Both the position numbers and the translations under genes were made by a program. The notes under the pieces were generated by a model. That model was not told where the DNA came from and made no database searches. It worked only from the letters and a program-made list of their open reading frames with translations. Positions 6,139-14,400 of a DNA stretch of 17,975 nucleotides are shown here, piece by piece (the stretch's first letter is position 1; every line of letters starts with the position of its first letter). Source of the DNA: an uncultured Eubacteriales bacterium (lineage in GTDB: Bacteria > Bacillota > Clostridia > Oscillospirales > QAKW01). Location of the stretch: assembly GCA_934378025.1 (NCBI GenBank), contig CAKRPM010000003.1, positions 1 to 17,975 on the forward strand. Direction: 5' to 3'.

Positions 6139-7563
6139 ATGTCGTATCATTATCCGCTATATTCATGCTTCCCCGCAGTGGCGAAGGTCGGGACTCCTAC
6201 GCGCGTTGCCATTGTGCCGGAGGGTACGTGCCGCTTTTTCAAAGAGGATCGGGACTATGAGATCTGGGTCGGCGGTATGCGCGAGGATCTTTTGGATTAT
6301 CATGATCCGCTGGAACCCAATGCTCCCTGCAAGGTGGAGGGCGGCTATCTTTGGTTTACATTCACCTTTGAAAACGAGATGATGTACAGCGTCCGTTTCC
6401 GCGAAAAAGGTGGCAGTTTTACCGAAATTTTCATGTATGCCGTTCGGGAGGATCTCTATAAGCTGCGCCCGTTGAAGGGGGATTTGCATGCCCATTCGTA
6501 TTATTCCGACGGTGCTGATGATGTGGCGATGACCGCGGCGGATTATCGTGAAAACGGATATGATTTTTGCGTTTTGTCCGACCACAACCGGTATTATACT
6601 TCCTTGATGCTGAAAGAAGCTTATAAGGATGTTCAAATCGGCTTAAATGTGATTAACGCCGAAGAGGTTCATACCCCGGGATCGGATGTACATATTGTTC
6701 ATGTCGGCGGCAGAGAGAGCGTTGCGGATATTTACCTGCATCATGCCGATGTATTTGAGGCAGAGGTGGCCGATATTATCAAAGAGTTGCCCGAAAAGGT
6801 GCCCGAATTGTATCGTTCCCGTTTGGCCAAGGCGATTTGGACCTGCCGCAAGATTCACGAGTTCGGCGGCATTGCCATATTCCCGCATCCGTTCTGGAAA
6901 GCAAATGTATATAATGTATCGGAAGAATTGTGCGATCTGCTTTTCGATGCGAATATTTTCGACGCGTTTGAGCTGATGGGCGGCACGCCGACGACGGCCA
7001 GCAATATGCAGCTGGGACTGTGGCAGGCGCAGCGCCTCAAGGGCAACAACATTGCCGTTGTCGGCAGCAGCGATTCGCATTATCATGCTTTCCCCGAGCT
7101 GTCGGATGACCTGTTTGCCAGAAACTTTACCATCGCGTTTGCCGAGGACAATACGCCTGAGGGCGTGATGAACGCAATCAAGAACAATATGAGCGTTGCG
7201 GGCGAGCTGAGCAAGTACGACCAAGGCGAGGTTCGTTTTTACGGCGATTATCGCCTGACTTCCTATGCCCATTTCTTGTATGATCATTATTTCCGTCTGA
7301 CGCGGTTGTTGTTTGCGGGCGAGGGCAGCATGATGCGCCGCTATGTAAACGAACAGTTAAACGGTGCATGGCTCAGTCAGTTAAAGGATGAGGGCGACAA
7401 GTTCTACCGTGAATTTTTCGGACAGGTGGAAAAAGCCTTGCCGAGCGCAAAGCGCCTGGCGTACCGCGATAAATGGCGCAAAATTCAGATTGAGCAGGGT
7501 CCGCCGACCAACGGCGGTTGTCTGTACCTGTACGGCGGCGGTCGAAATAAGGCAAGAGAATAA
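6139..7563 (+). CDS. PHP-domain metal-dependent phosphoesterase family protein
   Basis: 474 residues, with AGGAGG 8 bases before the ATG. The PHP (polymerase and histidinol phosphatase) metal motifs are all present: GDLHAHSYYSDG (114-125), LSDHN (146-150), E175/E176 with a downstream HIVH (185-188), PHP with H250, and SSDSHYH (310-316). The domain is therefore probably active with a multinuclear metal site and hydrolyses a phosphoester; the substrate is not evident. The PHP domain starts only after about 110 residues of a beta-rich N-terminal region unknown to me, and a basic, helical C-terminal part (about 375-474) follows the last motif. No signal peptide, so cytoplasmic. It has its own promoter. 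There is no terminator at its end; the ileS promoter starts 6 bases after the stop, so its transcript probably runs into the T-box terminator. Confidence 0.88.
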   Translation: MSYHYPLYSCFPAVAKVGTPTRVAIVPEGTCRFFKEDRDYEIWVGGMREDLLDYHDPLEPNAPCKVEGGYLWFTFTFENEMMYSVRFREKGGSFTEIFMYAVREDLYKLRPLKGDLHAHSYYSDGADDVAMTAADYRENGYDFCVLSDHNRYYTSLMLKEAYKDVQIGLNVINAEEVHTPGSDVHIVHVGGRESVADIYLHHADVFEAEVADIIKELPEKVPELYRSRLAKAIWTCRKIHEFGGIAIFPHPFWKANVYNVSEELCDLLFDANIFDAFELMGGTPTTASNMQLGLWQAQRLKGNNIAVVGSSDSHYHAFPELSDDLFARNFTIAFAEDNTPEGVMNAIKNNMSVAGELSKYDQGEVRFYGDYRLTSYAHFLYDHYFRLTRLLFAGEGSMMRRYVNEQLNGAWLSQLKDEGDKFYREFFGQVEKALPSAKRLAYRDKWRKIQIEQGPPTNGGCLYLYGGGRNKARE

Positions 7564-7568
7564 GGGGC

Positions 7569-7597
7569 TTGCAATTTTCAAAAAGACGTGCTATAAT
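7569..7597 (+). promoter_or_regulatory. Promoter of the T-box/ileS transcript
   Basis: TTGCAA (7569-7574), a 17-base spacer and a perfect TATAAT (7592-7597). Transcription would start at about 7604, immediately before the T-box stem I. Confidence 0.88.
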
Positions 7598-7603
7598 GAA
7601 CAA

Positions 7604-7830
7604 AAATAGAAAAGCGATGAGAAAGACAGTAGTGTTTGCGTAAAACCTTTAGCGAGTCGGGGACGGTGCGAGCCCGATGGGAGTACCGCGGATGCGAAAA
7701 TCACTTTCGAGCTGACGGCTGAACCCAAAGTAGGCCGCTCCGGTTTCTCTCCGTTATCAGGGAATACTATGTTGGTAGTAATAGGTGGTTTTTGAGCGGC
7801 TTGCCCTATTCGGGCAAGCCGTTTTTTACA
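7604..7830 (+). ncRNA. T-box leader (tRNA-Ile sensing) upstream of ileS
   Basis: A transcriptional T-box that reads the charging state of tRNA-Ile. Stem I: the lower helix AGC (7613-7615) with GCT (7711-7713) flanks a GA-rich kink-turn-like bulge; GAAAG (7621-7625) pairs with CTTTC (7704-7708). The specifier loop has AGTA on the 5' side (7628-7631) and the isoleucine codon ATC (7700-7702) followed by the usual purine A. The distal arm TCGGG-loop-CCCGA contains the GGTGCGAG element. Stem III is TACTA (7765-7769) with TAGTA (7776-7780). The antiterminator is AATAGG (7780-7785) with CCTATT (7805-7810), with the bulge TGGT (7786-7789) complementary to the ACCA end of uncharged tRNA-Ile. Position and codon agree with ileS downstream. 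Confidence 0.92.
7797..7827 (+). terminator. T-box controlled terminator
   Basis: A 10-bp stem (7797-7806 with 7812-7821) and loop TATTC, then T6 (7822-7827). Its left arm and loop include the CCTATT needed by the antiterminator, so the two structures exclude each other. Confidence 0.92.
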
Positions 7831-7847
7831 GTCAGGAGGTAAAAGAA

Positions 7848-10800
7848 ATGCTGTATAAGGAAATTTCTCCGAATGTCAATTTTGTAAAAGAAGAGGAAAA
7901 GGTCGAAAAATTCTGGGCGGAAAACGAGGTCTTTGAAAAAAGCATCGACTCACGCGCCAAGGGCGAGCCGTATGTTTTTTATGACGGACCGCCGACGGCG
8001 AACGGAAAGCCGCATATCGGCCACGTTTTGACGCGGGTTATTAAAGATATGATTCCGCGTTATCATGCCATGAAAGGACAGATGGTTCCCCGTAAAGCGG
8101 GCTGGGACACGCATGGGCTGCCGGTTGAGCTGGAAGTTGAAAAACGGTTGGGTCTGGACGGCAAGGAGCAAATCGAGCAATACGGCTTGGAGCCTTTTAT
8201 CGAGCATTGTAAAGAAAGCGTATGGAAATATAAGGGCATGTGGGAGGAGTTTTCCCGCAAGGTCGGCTTTTGGGCGGATATGGACGATCCGTACGTTACC
8301 TATCATAATGAATTTATCGAGTCGGAATGGTGGGCGCTGAAAAAGATTTACGAGCGCGGGCTTTTGTATAAAGGCTTTAAGATCGTGCCGTATTGTCCGC
8401 GCTGCGGTACGCCGCTGTCCTCTCACGAGGTGGCGCAGGGGTATAAAACGGTGAAAGAGCGCTCCGCCGTGGTTCGGTTTAAAGCGGTGGATGAGGATGC
8501 CTACTATTTGGCATGGACCACCACGCCCTGGACGTTGCCCTCCAATGTGGCGCTGTGCGTCAACCCCGACGAAACCTATTGTAAGGTAAAGGCGGCAGAC
8601 GGTAAAGTTTATTATATGGCCGAGGCGCTGTTGGACAGCGTGCTTGGGGCGTTGGACGAGGAAAAACCGTACGAGGTTTTACAGAAGTTTGTCGGCAAAG
8701 AGCTGGAATATAAGGCGTATGAACCGCTGTATGCCTGCGCCGGCGAAGCGTGTGCCAAGCAGCACAAAAAGGCGCACTTTATCACCTGCGATCATTATGT
8801 TTCCATGGGCGACGGTACCGGCATCGTGCATATTGCGCCGGCCTTCGGTGAGGATGACTCGCGTATCGGCAGAAATTACGACTTGCCGTTTGTGCAGTTT
8901 GTGAATGCCAAGGGTGAGCTGACGGAGGAAACGCCGTATGCAGGCGTGTTTGTCAAAAAGGCCGATCCGTTGGTGCTGACCGATTTGGACAAGGCGGGAC
9001 TGCTGTTCTCCGCTCCTAAGTTTGAGCATGAGTACCCGCATTGCTGGCGCTGCGATACGCCGCTGATCTACTATGCCAGAGAGTCATGGTTTATCAAAAT
9101 GACGGCGGTCAAGGATGATTTGATTAAAAATAACAATACCATCAATTGGATCCCCGAGAGCATCGGCAAGGGTCGTTTCGGCGACTGGCTGGAAAACGTG
9201 CAGGATTGGGGCATCAGCCGTAATCGCTATTGGGGGACGCCGCTGAATATCTGGACGTGCAAATGCGGGCATCGCCATGCGATCGGAAGCATTGAAGAGC
9301 TGAAAAGTATGTCTTCCGATTGCCCGCAGGATATCGAATTGCATCGGCCGTACATCGACGCGGTGACCATCAAATGCCCCGAGTGCGGCGGCGAGATGCA
9401 CCGTGTGCCGGAGGTCATCGATTGTTGGTTTGATTCCGGCAGCATGCCGTTTGCACAGCATCATTATCCTTTTGAAAATAAAGAACTCTTCGAGGCGCAG
9501 TTCCCGGCGGACTTCATTTCCGAGGCGGTGGATCAAACGCGCGGCTGGTTCTATTCGCTTTTGGCCATTTCCACCCTTATATTTAATAAAGCGCCCTTTA
9601 AGAATGTTATTGTTTTGGGGCATGTTCAGGATGAAAACGGACAAAAGATGTCCAAATCCAAGGGGAATGCGGTGGATCCGATGGAGGCGCTGCAAACCTA
9701 CGGTGCCGACGCGATTCGTTGGTATTTCTACACCAATTCCGCCCCCTGGCTGCCCAATCGTTTCCATGGGAAGGCCGTTGTGGAGGGTCAGCGCAAGTTT
9801 ATGAACACCCTTTGGAATACCTATGCGTTTTATGTGCTGTATGCGAATATCGATTCCTTTGATCCCACGCAGCATACGCTGGCGTACGATAAGCTGGGCG
9901 TGATGGATAAGTGGCTGCTTTCCCGTCTGAACAGTACGGTCAAGGCCGTGGACGAAAACCTCGCCGCATATCGGATCCCCGAGGCGGGCAAGGCGTTGGC
10001 GCAGTTCGTGGATGAAATGAGCAATTGGTATGTCCGCCGCGGCAGAGAACGGTATTGGGCGGAGGGTATGAGCGAAGATAAAACCAATGCTTATATGACG
10101 CTTTATCATGCGTTGGTGACGCTTTCCAAGGCGGCGGCGCCCATGATTCCGTTTTTGACGGAGAATATTTATCAGAATTTGGTGCGCTCTGTGGATCACA
10201 CTGCGCCGATCAGCGTTCATTTGTGCGATTTCCCGACGGTGGATGAAAAGCAAATCGATCCCGTGCTGGAGAAGAATATGCAAGAGGTGCTGGAAATCGT
10301 CGTGCTCGGCCGTGCCGCGCGCAACGGTGCCGCCTGTAAAAACCGTCAGCCGTTGGCGGCGATGTATGTGAAAGCGGATAAAATTGCAGACGGCTGCTTT
10401 ACGGAAATCATCCGTGAAGAATTGAATGTAAAAGAAGTTGTGTTCACCGGTGCGCTGGACAGCTTTGTCAGCTATACCTTTAAACCGCAGCTGCGCACGG
10501 TCGGTCCGAAATACGGCAAACAGCTGGGTGAAATCCGCGCGGTGCTCGGCGGTTTGGACGGCGTTTCCGCCAAACGGAAGCTGGATGAAACCGGAAAACT
10601 GGAATTTCATTTTGAAAGCGGCGACGTGGTGCTGACGGCGGAGGATTTGTTGATTGATACACAGCCCAAGGCGGGCTTTTATACCGTGAGCGATCATGGG
10701 GTCAGCGTAGTGCTGGATACCAACCTGACGCCGCAGCTCATTGAGGAAGGCTACGTGCGGGAATTGATCAGTAAAATTCAGTCTATGCGCAAGGAAGCCG

Positions 10801-10994
10801 ACTTTAATGTGATGGATCATATTAAGGTGACGCTTTCCGGTGATGAAACCGTGTGCGCCGTGGCGGAAAAATATCGCGATCAAATCGCCGGCGATGTGTT
10901 GGGCGACGCTTTGACAAAGGCGCAGCCCGCAGGATTTGTCAAGGATTGGGATATTAACGGTAAAAACGTAACCATCGGCGTAGAAAAGGTATAA
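7848..10994 (+). CDS. ileS: Isoleucyl-tRNA synthetase
   Basis: Charges tRNA-Ile with isoleucine using ATP; cytoplasmic class I synthetase. 1048 residues from the ATG at 7848, supported by AGGAGGT 8 bases upstream; an upstream in-frame GTG at 7785 lies inside the T-box and is rejected. Catalytic motifs are HIGH (56-59) and KMSKS (600-604), with DWGISRNRYWG in the active-site strand. The CP1 editing domain, which removes mischarged valine, has TTTPWTLPSN (224-233) and GDGTGIVHIAPAFGEDD (321-337, with the catalytic Asp near its end). Four CxxC-type pairs (C183/C186, C399/C402, C471/C473, C510/C513) probably bind zinc. The C-terminal half has the anticodon-binding helices (WLLSRLNS onward). The length and lack of a C-terminal Cys-rich zinc finger fit the longer, eukaryote-like (type 2) bacterial IleRS. 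Regulated by the T-box. Confidence 0.97.
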   Translation: MLYKEISPNVNFVKEEEKVEKFWAENEVFEKSIDSRAKGEPYVFYDGPPTANGKPHIGHVLTRVIKDMIPRYHAMKGQMVPRKAGWDTHGLPVELEVEKRLGLDGKEQIEQYGLEPFIEHCKESVWKYKGMWEEFSRKVGFWADMDDPYVTYHNEFIESEWWALKKIYERGLLYKGFKIVPYCPRCGTPLSSHEVAQGYKTVKERSAVVRFKAVDEDAYYLAWTTTPWTLPSNVALCVNPDETYCKVKAADGKVYYMAEALLDSVLGALDEEKPYEVLQKFVGKELEYKAYEPLYACAGEACAKQHKKAHFITCDHYVSMGDGTGIVHIAPAFGEDDSRIGRNYDLPFVQFVNAKGELTEETPYAGVFVKKADPLVLTDLDKAGLLFSAPKFEHEYPHCWRCDTPLIYYARESWFIKMTAVKDDLIKNNNTINWIPESIGKGRFGDWLENVQDWGISRNRYWGTPLNIWTCKCGHRHAIGSIEELKSMSSDCPQDIELHRPYIDAVTIKCPECGGEMHRVPEVIDCWFDSGSMPFAQHHYPFENKELFEAQFPADFISEAVDQTRGWFYSLLAISTLIFNKAPFKNVIVLGHVQDENGQKMSKSKGNAVDPMEALQTYGADAIRWYFYTNSAPWLPNRFHGKAVVEGQRKFMNTLWNTYAFYVLYANIDSFDPTQHTLAYDKLGVMDKWLLSRLNSTVKAVDENLAAYRIPEAGKALAQFVDEMSNWYVRRGRERYWAEGMSEDKTNAYMTLYHALVTLSKAAAPMIPFLTENIYQNLVRSVDHTAPISVHLCDFPTVDEKQIDPVLEKNMQEVLEIVVLGRAARNGAACKNRQPLAAMYVKADKIADGCFTEIIREELNVKEVVFTGALDSFVSYTFKPQLRTVGPKYGKQLGEIRAVLGGLDGVSAKRKLDETGKLEFHFESGDVVLTAEDLLIDTQPKAGFYTVSDHGVSVVLDTNLTPQLIEEGYVRELISKIQSMRKEADFNVMDHIKVTLSGDETVCAVAEKYRDQIAGDVLGDALTKAQPAGFVKDWDINGKNVTIGVEKV

Positions 10995-10998
10995 TCGT

Positions 10999-11024
10999 CG
11001 TCGGTACGGCATTTTTTACCGACG
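10999..11024 (+). other. Hairpin just after ileS
   Basis: An 8-bp stem CGTCGGTA/TACCGACG (10999-11006 with 11017-11024) whose loop holds the T run. It is not a normal terminator because the T run is inside the loop; it may stabilise the 3' end. Confidence 0.5.
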
Positions 11025-11042
11025 CGGCAGATCATTAAGGAT

Positions 11043-11065
11043 CCCCGGGCGCATTGCGCCCGGGG
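11043..11065 (+). repeat. Very GC-rich perfect inverted repeat
   Basis: A 10-bp stem CCCCGGGCGC/GCGCCCGGGG with an ATT loop and no T run after it. It lies between ileS and the real terminator. Possible roles are mRNA 3' stabilisation or a repeat element; no second copy is in this window. Confidence 0.6.
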
Positions 11066-11083
11066 CTCGGAATATAAAAAACG

Positions 11084-11122
11084 GGTCGTGAAAGAGGTAA
11101 CTCTTTCACGGCCTTTTCTTTT
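11084..11122 (+). terminator. Rho-independent terminator of the ileS transcript
   Basis: A 13-bp stem with one G-T pair (11084-11096 with 11101-11113), a GTAA tetraloop and the tail TTTTCTTTT (11114-11122). From here to about 11255 the sequence is AT-rich and I see no gene or structure in it. Confidence 0.9.
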
Positions 11123-11255
11123 GCCTTGATCGGCTTTATAGATATTTTAAATCGGGCGACAACCAACGACAAAAAAGAAGCGGTTTTCCTTATATTATAG
11201 GAGTGTTGTGCAGTGTGTATAAAAAAACAAATCATTTTTAGTCGTTTTTGTTCTA

Positions 11256-11284
11256 TTGACAAATCCGGAAACGCTTGGTATAAT
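11256..11284 (+). promoter_or_regulatory. Consensus sigma-A promoter of the giant exoprotein gene
   Basis: A perfect TTGACA (11256-11261), a 17-base spacer and a perfect TATAAT (11279-11284). Start of transcription is predicted near 11291, giving a leader of about 70 bases. This is the strongest promoter in the window by sequence. Confidence 0.92.
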
Positions 11285-11302
11285 ACGAGTGTATAAGTGT
11301 TA

Positions 11303-11319
11303 GTGCCCTCGGAGGGCAC
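11303..11319 (+). promoter_or_regulatory. Inverted repeat in the leader of the giant exoprotein gene
   Basis: GTGCCCTC and GAGGGCAC, symmetric around G11311, located about 12-28 bases downstream of the predicted transcription start. It can fold as an RNA hairpin or act as an operator for a dimeric repressor; the sequence does not tell which. Confidence 0.55.
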
Positions 11320-11360
11320 CGCAACATCAGGTACTATAATATCTTATGGGAGGAAGAATT

Positions 11361-11468
11361 ATGTTGCAAAGCAGAAAACGACCGATTGCCTTGCTATGCG
11401 CACTTGTGATGTGCCTTGGCTTGCTGTCGGGCATCGTGCTGCCGCAAATTGCACAAACGGCGAGCGCT
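11361..11468 (+). other. Signal peptide of the giant exoprotein
   Basis: 36 codons: basic n-region (R5-K6-R7), hydrophobic h-region (about 9-27), polar c-region ending in ASA (34-36). An alternative cleavage follows AVA at residue 38. It predicts Sec export. Confidence 0.85.
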
Positions 11469-14400
11469 GTCGCAGACCCGTATGCGCGAATTGAAGCGGA
11501 AAGCACTGATGAAGACGGTGTAATCACACCGAAAGACAACGTCTACTTTCTGAACTTCAGCACGAACACGGGAAACCAGTATTGGAACACCCAGGCACCG
11601 GCTGAAAACGAAGGGGACGAGTTTACCGTTATGTACGGTGACAGCGCCACCAATCCTACTTGGGGTAATGGTAAAACCTATAAACTCCAATGGAAAGTGA
11701 ACGCTTTTGGTTCATGGGCGGATTTCATAACCATGTTCAGAGGAATCAACCCCGATGAGAAAAATAACCTTGTTGTGGTTATGTTCCCGGGTAGCGTATG
11801 GTCGATTTCCACCAACGGTAATAACGACGATGCGATGACCATGACGTCTCCGTCCGCGGAAGATCCGACGGAAGCGGAGCTGTTGAACGCCTATTTCCTC
11901 GGACCGCAGGCGGGCAAAAGCCCGGTAACGGCGAAAGGCAGCAATGTGGTTGCCAACGGCCGTTCTATTGACGAAACGCGGGAATTTGTTTTCCGCAGCA
12001 CATTCTGGCCGCCGATGAACGGTGTTTGGCACTTTGACGGTGTTGCCGGCGGTGCGAATCTGAAGTTCTTCGTCACCTCCAGCGCTTCGGCTACTGCGAA
12101 GAGTGCGCTGTATATGGACAATTTGTATGCGGAAGTCGGCGGCGGCAGCGTTCAGCTGTTTGGCATCGGCGGAAACAACAAAACCAACGGCAAGAACATG
12201 AAGTTTGAAGTTACCAATTCTTACTTCAATCAAACCGGTACCGACGCGACCAGCCAGGCTCCGGTCATTCAGTCCAACAAGACGGTGTTTGATAACGTTG
12301 TATTCAACAACTTCAAGCTGTCTACGGCGGATCAGTACAACCAGAATCAGCACATCAAGCTGTCCCCGATGGCGCAGGCCAATTCGAGCAGTGCCTTTAT
12401 GGGTGACGACGCCGGTAAATATTCCGCAGTGATCAAAAACTGCACCTTCTACGATTGGCAAAGCGCTCATATTTGGAGAAGCAGCCTTTCGCTCTTTGAT
12501 GAGTACGGCGCCAATGCGTCCATCACCTTCGATGGTAACTTCTTCGGCGGTGAAAAAGGGCCGGCCTACCTGTGTGATCTTCTCTATTTGGACAAAGTAG
12601 CTACTGCGCCCAGCAAGGCGAGCAAGCTGATCTTTACCAATAATGAGATCAATGTGCCCAAGAGCTCGACGGATGCGGGTCAATGGCGTGCCATTACGGC
12701 CAACAGCAGTGTCGCAAACTCCATTGATATGAAGATTCGGGACAACATTTTCCGTCTGGATTACGATTCTGCAAAGCAGCCGATGGTTTTCCATTCTTTC
12801 GCAGGCTTTGCCGATGTATCCGGTAACCTGTTTGTTGATTTGGACGGAAATGTGCGTACGGAGGTCAACTCCTACGATTCCGATTCGCTGACGACAAACT
12901 ATACCGTAGCAACGGATATTTATGCTTCCGATGAGCTGTCCGGCGGTGTGAAGGAATTCTTCACCGTGCAGGATACCGATCAGGATCTCTCGGTTGCCTA
13001 TTGCAACATTAAGCTCAGCCGTGCTAACACTGAAACGGAAACATCGCCCTACATTCAGGCGGCCGTTACCGTTGTACCGAAAGACGGCGTGGTGTACAAT
13101 ACCGCCAACCTCTTTAAATTCAGACAAGAGGGCGTAAAACTTGTCGGCTTCTATTCCGATGAGGCGTGCACCAATGCAATTTCTACATTACAAAAAGGCT
13201 TCGGCACCGCGTATGCCCTGGCCACCTATAAGACGGCGAACACCACTTGTACCGTTCGCTACACCGTCAGCGAGCCGACCACCTATCGCGTGGTTGCGCC
13301 GAACGGCGATGTCAGCTTTGATTTCAACGGTGATACGTTGACGGACGGCGACAATGCCACATTCTATGCCACGCTTACCGAGGCTTATAATGCGGTTGCA
13401 ACTCCGTCCAGAATTACGGCAAACCCCGCCACAGACGTTATCGTTCTGATGCCGGGAACCTATTCCGAAGCACTCACGCTGGCCAAATCCGTTGCGATCC
13501 TCGGCCCGAAATTCGGCGTCAGCGCGCACGAAAAAGGCACCATGACGGTTGCCGGCGGCCGCAGCACCGATGAGGCGGAAGAGGCGGTTTTGACCGCGGC
13601 ACTTACCGTCAGCCTTTGGAACAACGTTTATGTTTCGTTGGATGGCCTTGCAGTGAATTCTTCGAACCTGACCGCGGCACACAGCACGGCGGCCCGCAAG
13701 AGCTATATTGCGCTGCGCAATATGAACTTTGCGTCCGGTACGAAGGTTTTGACGTCGACCAACGCCAGCACCACCTCGGCCAATCAGCTGTATTTCTCGG
13801 CCTACAACAGTGCGTTTGAAGCGACGGACGGCGACGCGATTTATGCAGTATTTGCGGGTGTCCGGATTGAAGACTGCTTGGTACGCACCGCGAAGAACCT
13901 GCTGTATGCAAGACCGTTGGTTCCGAGCAATATCACCTATTCTCCGCGTTCCAACGAAATGTATATTGTAAACAACACCTTTGCGGATACGATGGTCAAC
14001 AATTACTGTGTTGCATTCTCCACCTACGGCGGTTATGCAAACGGCTATCAGTTCTACAAAGATGGGTATAAGGCGATTGTTGACAACAACATTGTCAGCC
14101 TCCCGGCCGGGAAGACCTTCTTCCGCGCCATGCCTTTTGCAAAGGATACCTACAGTGTTGCCTTTACCAACAACGTGGTGACCTTTACCGGGGACGGTAC
14201 CGGCAAAGCGATGGATACCTACACGACCGGCACCGGCGCCAGCACGGATTATAAAGACATTGATGTTTCCGGCAATATCATCACCAATTCTTCCTATCCG
14301 TTTAACTTTGCGACCTTCGGTTCATCCATCGCCACAACAAATAACGTTGATGTTAACGACAACGTTTATTACAAACTGGTGAATGGTGAAAAGGTTGCAC

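Noticed and set aside
7785..7847. GTG start giving a 21-residue extension of ileS
   Set aside because: It falls inside the T-box core and terminator hairpin. The ATG at 7848 has AGGAGGT at the right distance and begins with normal IleRS N-terminal sequence.
9084..11012. Minus-strand open frame of 642 codons inside ileS
   Set aside because: Antisense to ileS, which has intact HIGH and KMSKS motifs; a common codon-bias artefact in genes of this composition.
11035..11319. Minus-strand frame of 94 codons in the ileS/giant-gene gap
   Set aside because: It runs through two terminator-type hairpins and the consensus promoter and lacks a ribosome site.
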